Shown: positions 1-7,745 of the stretch, one piece after another
Position numbering within the stretch: the stretch's first letter is position 1
How the letters are laid out: each line of letters begins with the position of its first letter
Source of the DNA: a bacterium
Lineage (GTDB): Bacteria; Chloroflexota; Chloroflexia; Chloroflexales; Kallotenuaceae
DNA length: 55,293 bases
Direction of reading: 5' to 3'
Assembly: GCA_016781505.1 (NCBI GenBank)
Contig: JADDQF010000051.1
Coordinates: 1 to 55,293, forward strand
The notes under the pieces: model-generated
What the model saw: the letters and a program-made list of their open reading frames with translations, nothing else
Told to the model about the DNA's origin: nothing
Database searches by the model: none
Translations under genes and position numbers: made by a program

Positions 1-82
1 GAAAAGATACGGATGAGTAGTACGAAAGTCCGGGGTGATTCTGGGCTAGCTGGCTAGACGAGGGGAACGGTACGCAAATTGG

Positions 83-88
83 TATAAA
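83..88 (+). promoter_or_regulatory. Possible -10 element for the nucleotidyltransferase gene
   Basis: TATAAA preceded by TTGG lies about 45 bases before the chosen start at 134. No good -35 hexamer is visible 17 bases upstream. The rest of positions 1-82 shows no gene or repeat that I can support. Confidence 0.3.
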
Positions 89-133
89 ATGGCGCCAGGC
101 AGGCTCCACTCATTTGCGTCAAGGAGAAACACG

Positions 134-937
134 ATGAAGGCTATTATTTTGGCGGCAGGCTATGCGACGCGCCTGCGTCCGTTGACGGAGACCATCGCCA
201 AGCCGCTGCTGCCGGTCGGCGGGCGCCCGATGATCGACTATATTTACGACAAAATTGCCGAGGTGCCCGAAGTCGATGCCGTGTATGTGGTCACCAACCA
301 CAAATTTGCCCTCAGCTTCCAAGATTGGTCCGACGAGCATCAAGTCCGTGCCGGTCAAAGCGGGTCGCGGCAGCTCCCCCTGCAGGTCTTTGACGACGGC
401 ACACTCAGCAACGAGGACCGTCTGGGCGCGATCGGCGACATTCGCTTCACCATCGAGCGCGGCAATCTTGCGGGCGACGATTTGCTGATCATCGCCGGCG
501 ATAATCTGTTCGACTTCAGCTTGGCCGATTATGTTCAGTTCTGGCGGGGCAAAGACGACGGCAGCTGCATTGCCTTGTATGAATGCCCGGATATGGAGCT
601 GGTCAAGGAGTACAGCATCGTCGAGCTTGACCCCAACGACCGCGTCACGTCGTTCGTGGAAAAGCCGCAAAATCCTACCACCAACACTGTCGGCATTGCG
701 ACATATATTTACCACCGCGAGCATGTGCCGTTGATCGAACAATATCTCAACGAAGGCAATTCGCCCGACCAACCCGGCAAATATATTGCCTGGCTGCACA
801 AGCGCGTGCCGGTCTACGGCTACCGCTTTGCCGGCGAATGGCTCGATATCGGCAACCGTGAACAACTCCTGTTTGCCGACAATCAAATCCGGGCCAGGAA
901 TGGTCTGCCGCAGCGCGCCGAGTATAGCATCGACTGA
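134..937 (+). CDS. Sugar-1-phosphate nucleotidyltransferase (GalU/RmlA-like)
   Basis: This 267-residue protein is a nucleotidyltransferase that joins a sugar 1-phosphate to an NTP to make an activated sugar for glycan synthesis. The N-terminal nucleotide-binding loop (AAGYATRLRPLT, about residues 7-18, then KPLLPV) is the family signature. AGDN near residue 120 fits the metal-binding aspartate. There is no C-terminal left-handed beta-helix, so it is the short RmlA/GalU-like form. An in-frame start at 89 exists, but the ATG at 134 follows a clear AAGGAG ribosome site and begins exactly at the conserved fold. A strong terminator follows at once, so it is probably monocistronic. The sugar and nucleotide specificity cannot be read from sequence alone. 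Confidence 0.85.
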   Translation: MKAIILAAGYATRLRPLTETIAKPLLPVGGRPMIDYIYDKIAEVPEVDAVYVVTNHKFALSFQDWSDEHQVRAGQSGSRQLPLQVFDDGTLSNEDRLGAIGDIRFTIERGNLAGDDLLIIAGDNLFDFSLADYVQFWRGKDDGSCIALYECPDMELVKEYSIVELDPNDRVTSFVEKPQNPTTNTVGIATYIYHREHVPLIEQYLNEGNSPDQPGKYIAWLHKRVPVYGYRFAGEWLDIGNREQLLFADNQIRARNGLPQRAEYSID

Positions 938-962
938 TTGCGGGAATCAGCAGGCAGCAGCC

Positions 963-997
963 AAAGACCAAAGGATCGGCTCCTTTGGTCTTTGTTA
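963..997 (+). terminator. Intrinsic terminator after the nucleotidyltransferase
   Basis: A perfect 13-bp stem (963-975 with 981-993) encloses a 5-base loop. The 3' arm ends in TTT and runs into TTTGTT. It sits 26 bases after the stop codon at 937. Confidence 0.85.
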
Positions 998-1030
998 TGC
1001 CCCCGTGCCCGTGTTGTGCTGCTTGTGGGG

Positions 1031-1114
1031 CTACACTGCCTCCTGGCAGCAGCGGTAGTAGCCAGCCTTGGTTGCGATCACGACAAAGCAGCCGATCACT
1101 GCGCCACGGATCAT
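1031..1114 (-). CDS. Possible 27-residue hydrophobic small protein
   Basis: An ATG at 1114 overlaps the TGA of the upstream DUF2103-like gene as ATGA, which would allow translational coupling. The 27-residue product has a hydrophobic stretch (GAVIGCFVVIATKAGYY) and ends with a Cys-Cys pair. It resembles a small one-pass membrane peptide but no family is recognised. The overlap and amino acid composition support it. Its small size and the lack of any conservation data keep confidence low. It could be chance open frame in the 3' region of the neighbouring gene. Confidence 0.3.
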   Translation of the reverse strand: MIRGAVIGCFVVIATKAGYYRCCQEAV

Positions 1115-1401
1115 TCCTCGGCGCTGATGATCGCTTTCACGCCCTCGGGATCATGGGTGTACGCGTACAGCTCCTGCACATTGCGCGGCGCCGCGACGGT
1201 GATGCGTAGGCCCGCGTCGATCGGCTGCGCCTTGATGGCGGTGGTTTTGCCCCGGCGCGAGGTAATAACCCCGATCACAATTTTGGTAACTCTGGGATCG
1301 TCCCGCAGCCGCTCAACGACCGGAATCGCGGCAGCAATGAGGGTCGTGTGGCGCCCGTTGAACTTAGGCCCCTTCAGAAGCCCGCGTGTTTTATCTGCCA
1401 T
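1111..1401 (-). CDS. DUF2103-like small protein
   Basis: This 96-residue cytoplasmic protein has the opening HTTLIAAAIPVVERL, which resembles the 'H-T-x-I-P-x-L-x-R-L' start of DUF2103 proteins, annotated as predicted metal-binding. The remainder (TSRRGKTTAIKAQPID followed by beta-strand-like residues) also fits that small basic fold. The family has no established function. The frame is open from 1437, but the ATG at 1401 (MADKTRG) has GAGGAA upstream and starts where homology would begin. It is convergent with the gene at 134-937 and divergent from the thioredoxin gene at 1491. Family assignment is from memory of the motif and is moderate. Confidence 0.6.
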   Translation of the reverse strand: MADKTRGLLKGPKFNGRHTTLIAAAIPVVERLRDDPRVTKIVIGVITSRRGKTTAIKAQPIDAGLRITVAAPRNVQELYAYTHDPEGVKAIISAEE

Positions 1402-1455
1402 GGTTCCTCGCTCCGCTTGTCGGCTTGTGCTCTTCAAGCCGCGTGCCAGCCGGGT

Positions 1456-1461
1456 TATAAT
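1456..1461 (+). promoter_or_regulatory. -10 element of the thioredoxin-TPR gene
   Basis: A perfect TATAAT lies 30 bases before the start codon at 1491, giving a short leader that contains AAGGAG. No convincing -35 was found at the normal distance. Confidence 0.45.
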
Positions 1462-1490
1462 AGGCTGAGGTGTTCAAGGAGTGAAGCAAC

Positions 1491-2342
1491 ATGGCAACGA
1501 ACACAGCGATCATGGATGTTAACGAAGCAGATTTTGCCTCTGCCGTGCTGGAGCGTTCGGCGGATGTACCCGTCGTGGTTGATTTTTGGGCGCCGTGGTG
1601 CGGGCCGTGTCGAGCACTCGGGCCGACTCTGGAGCGGCTGGCGCAGGAGATGAAGGGGGCGTTTGTGCTCGCTAAAGTGAACGTCGACCATAATCCCCGC
1701 CTGTCGAGCCAGTTCGGCGTCCAGGGCATACCGGCAGTCAAGGCTTTCCGCAATGGCAAGGTCGTCGATCAGTTTACCGGTGCGCTGCCTGAACGCCAGG
1801 TCAGAGATTGGCTGCGCAAGCTCGTCCCGTCGCAGGTCGATCAACTGGCGGACGCAGCGGCCCAACTGGCAGCCACCGATCCCAAGGCGGCCGCCGAAAC
1901 CTACCGGCGCGCTCTCGGCATCGACGCGACCCATAGCCGGAGTCTGTTAGGGCTCGGTCGGGCGCTTACGCTGCTCGGTGACGGAAGCGCAGCCGAAGTA
2001 TTGCAGCGCATCAAGATCGGCACCCCCGAGTACCCGATCGCACAAGCGCTGCTGAAGCTAGCGTCGTTTATGGCTGCGGGCGTGGGCGATATCGGGGATG
2101 CGCGGCAGCGGCTGGCGCATAATCCCAAAGATGCCGTGGCGCGCTGGCAGCTAGCGGCCTTGTTGGCGCGTGAGCAACAATGGGCAGACGCGTTACGCCA
2201 TCTGTTAACGATTGTGCAGCAGGATCGCGCGTTTGGTGAAGACGCGGCGCGCCAAGCCATGCTCGCAATCTTTGCCTTGCTAGGCGAGCGTGATCCGGTC
2301 GTTGCGCAGTACCGCCGGCAGCTGGCAAGTGCTGTTTTCTAA
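1491..2342 (+). CDS. Thioredoxin-TPR protein, CnoX (YbbN)-like
   Basis: The 283-residue product has an N-terminal thioredoxin fold (about residues 8-110) with the active site WCGPC (Cys37, Cys40) and the cis-proline motif GIPAV (Pro81). It is followed by helical tetratricopeptide-like repeats to the end (about residues 125-280). This architecture is that of CnoX/YbbN, a holdase chaperone that hands clients to GroEL and DnaK and guards cysteines from over-oxidation. The E. coli protein lacks the full CXXC, while this one keeps both cysteines and so may also act as an oxidoreductase. No signal peptide is present, so it acts in the cytoplasm. The AAGGAG site 10 bases upstream fixes the start. 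Confidence 0.88.
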   Translation: MATNTAIMDVNEADFASAVLERSADVPVVVDFWAPWCGPCRALGPTLERLAQEMKGAFVLAKVNVDHNPRLSSQFGVQGIPAVKAFRNGKVVDQFTGALPERQVRDWLRKLVPSQVDQLADAAAQLAATDPKAAAETYRRALGIDATHSRSLLGLGRALTLLGDGSAAEVLQRIKIGTPEYPIAQALLKLASFMAAGVGDIGDARQRLAHNPKDAVARWQLAALLAREQQWADALRHLLTIVQQDRAFGEDAARQAMLAIFALLGERDPVVAQYRRQLASAVF

Positions 2343-2489
2343 GTGACGCCGGCGAGCAGTGCTCCGGCTCGGTCGGGGCCATCGGTGAGCCACCGACACT
2401 GGTCAGCGCAGGTATTGGTTCGGCGCATCAGGATGGCACTGCGCTTGCTGGTGTAACACAGATTTGGGTCTATCTACAGGTGTTTCCTC

Positions 2490-2867
2490 ATGGCCGCCGT
2501 CCTGATTGTTGAAGACGAAGATGTTTTGCTGGACATGGTCGCTGCGCTGATCGAAGATATTGGGCACCGTCCGCTCCTGGCCACCAATGGTCGCGAAGGG
2601 CTGGCGGTGCTCCAAGCGGAACCTGAACCCCCGCTGCTGATTATCTCGGACGTTATGATGCCGCTGATGAATGGCATTGCCTTTGCCAAGGCGGTTAAAG
2701 CCGATCCACGCTATCAACATGTCCCGATCGTGCTGATGAGCGCTGCCGGTCATGCATCGCCGGAAGGACTGTCCGAGCATTTCGTGCCCAAGCCGTTTGA
2801 GCTTGAAGAGCTCGAACAGCTGATTAACCAATACGCAGACGGAACTATTTCGCGCGGCGCTCACTGA
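2490..2867 (+). CDS. Single-domain response regulator (CheY-like), first in KaiC operon
   Basis: This 125-residue protein is a complete receiver domain and nothing else. The acidic pocket (VEDED, residues 8-11), phospho-acceptor Asp54 in ISDVMMP and Lys101 in VPKPF are all present, so it should be phosphorylated by a histidine kinase. With no output domain, it must act by protein contact or as a phosphorelay intermediate. It starts the cluster and ends only 21 bases before the KaiC-like gene. The kinase encoded at 5530-7584 is the natural partner. No strong ribosome site is visible before the ATG. The 147-base gap upstream holds a short hairpin at 2382-2396 but no clear promoter. Confidence 0.9.
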   Translation: MAAVLIVEDEDVLLDMVAALIEDIGHRPLLATNGREGLAVLQAEPEPPLLIISDVMMPLMNGIAFAKAVKADPRYQHVPIVLMSAAGHASPEGLSEHFVPKPFELEELEQLINQYADGTISRGAH

Positions 2868-2888
2868 AAACAAACGGAGGAGACGGGC

Positions 2889-4384
2889 ATGGCTGATCCG
2901 CCGCCGCACCACACCAACGCCGATTCGCAGGGGGAACACCAGAATGGCGCACCTCGAGACTCAAACACACGGAAGATGAGCGCAGGCCATCCAGCCATTG
3001 ATACCGTGCTCGGCGGCGGCATTCCCCGAAATTCGCTGTATGTTTTGACGGGACCGCCCGGTGCCGGCAAAACGATCTTGGCGCAGCAGATATCCTTCAC
3101 TGCCGCCAAAGCTGGCTCGCGGGTGGTGTACTTTACCAACGTTTCTGAGCCGCACTCGAAAATTATCGAGCATATTCGATCCTTCGATTTCTACATCCCG
3201 GATCTGGTCGGCGACCGCATCCAGATGTACAACATTACCAGCCAGGTCCGCAATAAAGGCTTTAAAGAAACGCTTGATTTTATCGTCGATACGATCCGCA
3301 GCGAAAAAGTGGATCTGGTCGTGATTGATACTTTTCGCGGCCTTAAGCATGTGCTCGACATCAACGCCCGAGCGCGCGGCGCCATCTTTGATGCCGCTGC
3401 ACAGCTGTCGATTTTGGGCTGCACCAGTCTGCTTGTTGGCGAGTACACGCCGCTCGAAGTCCAGACCGAGCCTGAGTTCGCGATTGCGGATGGTATTATT
3501 CATCTGCGCCATGCCACCGAGGGGGCGCAAGAGCAGCGCTCACTGCGCATCGACAAGATGCGTGGAGTGCGCTACCTAGGCGGCGAGCATAGTTTTGAAA
3601 TTAATGATTCGGGCATTCGGGTGTACCCGCGACAAGAAAGTTTAGCGCAAGCGCCGCGCTACCGCGCAACCAACGAGCGCATTTCGACCGGAATTCCCAC
3701 GTTGGATCGGATGATGGAGGGGGGCCGATCCGTTCCAGCAGCACGCTGGTGGTCGGCTCGCCCGGCACCGGCAAAACACTGCTGGCCCTCCATTTTTTGG
3801 CCGCGGGCGCCCCTACGGGAGAGCGTGGCTTAATGGTCTCATTCCAGGAAAATCCTGAACAGCTTCAACTGCGCGCGAGCAACTTCGGCATCGCCGATTC
3901 GCTTGGACTAGACGGTGGGCTGACCGAGGTGCTGTTTTTGTCGCCGGTCGAGCTCAACCTGGATGCGGCGGCTGATCGAATCAGGGAGATCGTGACAGCG
4001 CGCCAGGTGCGGCGAGTGGTGATCGACAGCGTGGCCGAGCTCGAGCCGGCCGTTCGTGATCCCATGCGCTTCGACGATTTCCTGGCGTCCATGGTCGGCT
4101 TCCTGCGGGGCCATGAAGTCACGACGCTGATGACCCGAGAGATTCCGCAGCTGTTTGGTGCGGAGCTGATGATCGCCAGTCGAGGGCTTTCCTACATCGT
4201 GGACAATATCGTGCTGCTGCGCTATATCGAGCTGCTGGGCGAGATTAAGCGTTCGATTGGGGTGCTCAAAGCGCGGGGCAGCGACCATGACAAGCAACTG
4301 CGGGAATTGGTGATCGCGGGTGGCCAGATAACCATCGGTGACCGCTTTCGGAACCTAGCACGGCTGATGACCGGCATGCCCTAG
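2889..4384 (+). CDS. KaiC-like double-domain ATPase, interrupted by a one-base frameshift
   Basis: Two RecA-fold KaiC domains are encoded. The first has Walker A GPPGAGKT (residues 55-62) and Walker B-like VVIDTF. The second has Walker A GSPGTGKT (about residue 290) and VVIDSVAELE. The reading frame breaks between them, near 3716-3726. The first frame runs on to 3833 as non-family sequence, and the second KaiC domain continues in another frame (open from 3749). The break lies in a run of six Gs. Restoring a seventh G gives a smooth EGGPIRSSSTLVVGSPGTGKT-type junction and a 498-residue protein, close to the usual KaiC length of about 520. It is therefore a sequencing error or a recent frameshift. 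The SD GGAGGAG fixes the start. The C-terminus (KARGSDHD) is family-like. KaiB and KaiA were not seen here, so clock function should not be assumed. Confidence 0.85.
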
Positions 4385-4434
4385 CTTGTGACCGAAACAC
4401 CAAGTGGCGATGATGGAGGGCAGGGGGGCACCCT

Positions 4435-4830
4435 GTGACAGTGGGGCAACGGTTTGCAGAACGTCCGCCGGTCGTGCTGGTGATCGATGACGAGGATTAC
4501 GTTGCAGACATGATCGCCAGCGTGCTGGAGCTTGAGGGCATGGTGACGCATGTTGCGTATAACGGGCATGAGGGTCTGGCACAAGCGGAACGCTTATCCC
4601 TGGATCTGCTCGTTATCGACATCATGATGCCGTATATGAGCGGTATCGACCTGATCCTGCATGTACGCGCGCACCCGCCCATGCAGGATCTGCCGGTCAT
4701 TCTGATCAGCGCTGGAGCTCGGCCCCAAGAGCAACTGCCGCATGTTACATTTGTGCCAAAGCCGTTCGATATGGACGAGCTGGTGGAGCTCGTGGTAGGC
4801 ACGATACGCAGCGGAGGCCGGGTAGTATGA
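4435..4830 (+). CDS. Single-domain response regulator, second in KaiC operon
   Basis: This second stand-alone receiver (131 residues from a GTG start) has the acidic residues IDDED (17-21), phospho-acceptor Asp62 in VIDIMMP and Lys109 in VPKPF. It resembles the first regulator of the operon, suggesting duplication or two-branch signalling. It begins 50 bases after the KaiC-like gene, and its TGA overlaps the ATG of the B12-binding gene as ATGA. That points to coupled translation and close functional association. It carries no DNA-binding domain. The exact start is uncertain because a second GTG lies two codons downstream. Confidence 0.88.
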   Translation: MTVGQRFAERPPVVLVIDDEDYVADMIASVLELEGMVTHVAYNGHEGLAQAERLSLDLLVIDIMMPYMSGIDLILHVRAHPPMQDLPVILISAGARPQEQLPHVTFVPKPFDMDELVELVVGTIRSGGRVV

Positions 4831-5489
4831 GCATCGATCTGGAGCAGCAGCTGCGCGCCTTTATCGCCGCTTTGCGCACAGGCAACGAAGCAGCGGCGCG
4901 GGCGGTGGTGGAGCAGCTGCGGTCCCAAGGCGTTGCGCCCAGCACCATCTATTATGAGGTGTTTGCTCCCGGCATGATCACCGTTGGCGATCTATGGGAA
5001 GCGAATGAGCTGTCTGTCGCCGATGAGCACCTCGCTACCGAAATTACGCATCGCCTGATCGGGTTGCTTTCGCCTTCGTTTAATCAGCCGCCCAGCACGG
5101 GGGAGCGCGGCAGCGTGGTTTTGGGCTGTGTTGAGGGGGAACGGCATGTCCTCGGATTGCGGATGCTGGCCGACCTGTTTCGCGAGCAGGGCTGGCGTGT
5201 GTTGTTTCTGGGCGCCGATGTGCCCCAGGCGGACTGGATTCGGTTAGCGCTGCGGGTGAATGCCGATCTGATCGCCATTTCAGCCAGCGCTGAACGACTG
5301 CTCCCGCAGGTAGAAGCCTTGATCGGCGAGCTGCGGGCAGCCTTGCCGCAAACAGCGATCACGGTTGGTGGCGCGGTTTTTGGACGCAATCCCGAACTAT
5401 GGCGGCAGGTTGGCGCGACATTGTACCACCCGAACCCGCAGATGGTTGTGATGTTGGCTTCAGCCCAACGTGTTGTCAACACATCCTAG
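4827..5489 (+). CDS. Stand-alone cobalamin-binding sensor with CarH-type cap motif
   Basis: The 220-residue protein has a four-helix cap (about residues 5-85) and a B12-binding Rossmann domain (about 95-215). The cap carries Trp57, then nine residues, then Glu67-His68, which is the W-X9-EH pattern of the light-sensing CarH proteins that cover the adenosyl face of cobalamin. The Rossmann domain carries E105-x-H107-x-x-G110, the lower-ligand motif (E/D-x-H-x-x-G), plus a conserved VGG near 180. No methyltransferase or MerR DNA-binding domain is present. It sits between a receiver gene (4-base overlap) and a histidine kinase, so it probably feeds light, B12 or redox state into the pathway. Light sensing is an inference from the motif. 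Confidence 0.85.
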   Translation: MSIDLEQQLRAFIAALRTGNEAAARAVVEQLRSQGVAPSTIYYEVFAPGMITVGDLWEANELSVADEHLATEITHRLIGLLSPSFNQPPSTGERGSVVLGCVEGERHVLGLRMLADLFREQGWRVLFLGADVPQADWIRLALRVNADLIAISASAERLLPQVEALIGELRAALPQTAITVGGAVFGRNPELWRQVGATLYHPNPQMVVMLASAQRVVNTS

Positions 5490-5529
5490 CCCAAGCATAG
5501 TGCGGTGTCGCTCCGCAGATTGTAGCTCC

Positions 5530-7584
5530 ATGTCCCAAGATCGATCCATCCCGCCGCTGGACCCTTGGCCGGTTGAACTGGCGCAGGCCGCTGTTGCAGC
5601 GACCCACAATGTGCTGCTCACGCTCGACGCCACCGGCACTATTCAGCACGCGAATCCGGCTGCGCTCCAAGCGCTGTGCCTCCAGTTGCCGGCAGTGTGC
5701 GGACGCCACTTTGTAGACCTGTTAGATGTCGGCAGCCGAGCCAAAGGCCAGCGCTTGCTTGCAGACGTGTTGAGCCATTCCTCCACGGCGGTTGTTGAGC
5801 TTAACCATGTGACCGGCGACGGCAATATCGTGATGATCGGCTATCGCGCCTTGTTGCTGCCGCAGACCGCTGCGGGACCGCAGGTGCTGCTGATTGGCCA
5901 GGCAACCGCCGAGATGGTTGCCACCACCGAACGACTGATCGCCCTGAATCGCCGCTTATCGGCCCTGTTCATGCTCGCCGCGACCGCCTCACGTTCATTA
6001 ATTCTGCCCGATCTGCTGCAGCAAGCTTTGGCCGTGATCTTGACGGAGCTCCAGCTACAGGCGGGCGCGATCCTGTTGGCCGCCGTGCCGGTCGAGCTTG
6101 ATCGCGCCCTTCACGCGCCCCGCGAGCCGCATCAACTGCGGGTGGCTGCGCATCAAGGCTTCGCGCCCGCCTTTGTCGAGCGCCTGGCTGATATCGAGTC
6201 GCTGACCGCGTTTTGGAACACGACCACCCGCGCCGAACAACAATCCGTCGTGCAAGGCACAGCCGACGAGGTAGGCATGCAGGTCTCCGATCTCCTGTAC
6301 GCGACAGGACCCCTGCTGACCGTGGGGGCTACGCCGATCATGGCTGAGACCAATTTGCTCGGCTGGCTGTATGTGGTCACTGATCGCTATGACGCACTGC
6401 CGCCGGATGAGCTAGAGCTGCTGAGCAGCGTGGGCAATCTGCTGGGACCGCCCGTCGAAAACGCCCGCCTCTACGATGCGCTGCGCGAAACCAGCGGCCA
6501 GCTCGGCGCGGTTCTGGACGGCATCGACAGCGGGGTGCTGCTCACCGATCAGGACGGCCTGGTGCGCTATGCCAATGCCCGCCTCGGCTCCTTGCTGGAG
6601 GTCACGGTTGCGGAGTGGCCCGGCCAGCCGCGGGCCGACATTATGCGCTCGGCCTTGCAGCCCGTGACGCAGCACACCGCCCTCTTCGAGGGCGAGCTAT
6701 GGCAAGTTGTGGCCGGTGAGGGCCGAATATTACGGCGCTTTGTCCAGCCCGTGGCAGATCATACCGGCCAACCCCTGGGGTCCCTCGAAGTGTACAGCGA
6801 CGTTACCCAGCTGCTCAAGACGGATCAGCTCCGGGATGAGTTTGTTGCGGCAGCCGCCCACGACCTCAAAACACCGGTCACTGCGGTAAAGGGTTATGCG
6901 CAGATCGCGCTGCGCGTGGCCAGCAAGCTCAACGAGCCTCGCCTGGTGCAACAGCTCACCATGATCAACGCGCGCAGCGACGACTTAGCGCTGCTGATGG
7001 ACTCGCTCCTGGATATGTCGCGCATTCAAGCCGGCCGCTTACAGCTCCAAATCTCGCCAGTGCTGGTGCAGGATTTGGTCAAGCATGTGATCAAACATTT
7101 CGACTTCGACCTGCAGCGTAAGCAGCGCACGATCACCTGCCAGCTGCCGGACGAGCCCTTGGAGGTGGCCTGGGATCGGCACCGTATGGAAGGGGTATTG
7201 ATCAATCTGATCGGGAATGCGCTTAAGTACTCCCCCGACGGGGGTGATATTCACCTCTACGCCCGGCGCATCATGCAAACGGCCGACCAGGGGAGTGATG
7301 CGGTTGAATTAACCGTGACGGATCATGGCATCGGGATTCCGCCGGCTGAGCGTGAGCTGATTTTCCAACGCTTTTACCGCGCGCGGGAGGCCGTTGAGCA
7401 TGGGTTTCGCGGCACCGGCATCGGCCTCTACATCAGCCACATGATCGTACACCTGCACGGCGGCCAAATGCGGGCGGCCGATGCACTCCACGGTGGCCAA
7501 GGCACGACGATGCACATCGTGCTGCCCACCACTGCAGCTTCGGCGCAGCACGCTGGAGGTATGGAGGATTCCCCAACGGTGTAA
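5530..7584 (+). CDS. PAS/GAF sensor histidine kinase
   Basis: This 684-residue soluble kinase has a PAS-like domain (about residues 18-125), a GAF-like domain (about 140-310), a second PAS (about 325-430), then HisKA and HATPase_c. The phosphorylated His444 lies in AHDLKTPVTAVKGY. The ATP pocket shows the N box NLIGNALKYSPDGG, G1 DHGIGIPP and G2 GTGIGLYISH. No membrane segment is seen, so signals are sensed inside the cell. The frame is open from 5470, overlapping the B12 gene, but the ATG at 5530 (MSQDRS) begins 40 bases after the B12 stop and looks better. It is the only kinase in this cluster and the likely donor for the two receivers. Confidence 0.9.
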   Translation: MSQDRSIPPLDPWPVELAQAAVAATHNVLLTLDATGTIQHANPAALQALCLQLPAVCGRHFVDLLDVGSRAKGQRLLADVLSHSSTAVVELNHVTGDGNIVMIGYRALLLPQTAAGPQVLLIGQATAEMVATTERLIALNRRLSALFMLAATASRSLILPDLLQQALAVILTELQLQAGAILLAAVPVELDRALHAPREPHQLRVAAHQGFAPAFVERLADIESLTAFWNTTTRAEQQSVVQGTADEVGMQVSDLLYATGPLLTVGATPIMAETNLLGWLYVVTDRYDALPPDELELLSSVGNLLGPPVENARLYDALRETSGQLGAVLDGIDSGVLLTDQDGLVRYANARLGSLLEVTVAEWPGQPRADIMRSALQPVTQHTALFEGELWQVVAGEGRILRRFVQPVADHTGQPLGSLEVYSDVTQLLKTDQLRDEFVAAAAHDLKTPVTAVKGYAQIALRVASKLNEPRLVQQLTMINARSDDLALLMDSLLDMSRIQAGRLQLQISPVLVQDLVKHVIKHFDFDLQRKQRTITCQLPDEPLEVAWDRHRMEGVLINLIGNALKYSPDGGDIHLYARRIMQTADQGSDAVELTVTDHGIGIPPAERELIFQRFYRAREAVEHGFRGTGIGLYISHMIVHLHGGQMRAADALHGGQGTTMHIVLPTTAASAQHAGGMEDSPTV

Positions 7585-7695
7585 CCTGTGGTTCGGCAGC
7601 TAGCCACTTCCCTAGTCATGCACAGAACTTGGGCTTGGATTCAGTCAGGTATTGGATGCCGATCTGAAGCGTCCCGAGTTGCGCGCCGCCACAAT

Positions 7696-7704
7696 TTTGC
7701 TATG
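7696..7704 (+). promoter_or_regulatory. Extended -10 promoter element of htpG
   Basis: TGC followed by TATGAT lies 41 bases before the htpG start. The -35 is poor, as is common for extended -10 promoters. The 161-base gap after the kinase gene shows no strong terminator. Confidence 0.45.
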
Positions 7705-7745
7705 ATTTGGGCTCGCAAACACCAAACCTTGCGGAGGAGTAGCAT

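Noticed and set aside
3716-3726. Programmed frameshift in the KaiC-like gene
   Set aside because: No stimulatory stem or ribosome-site-like element is evident, and a one-base sequencing or replication slip in the G run is simpler.
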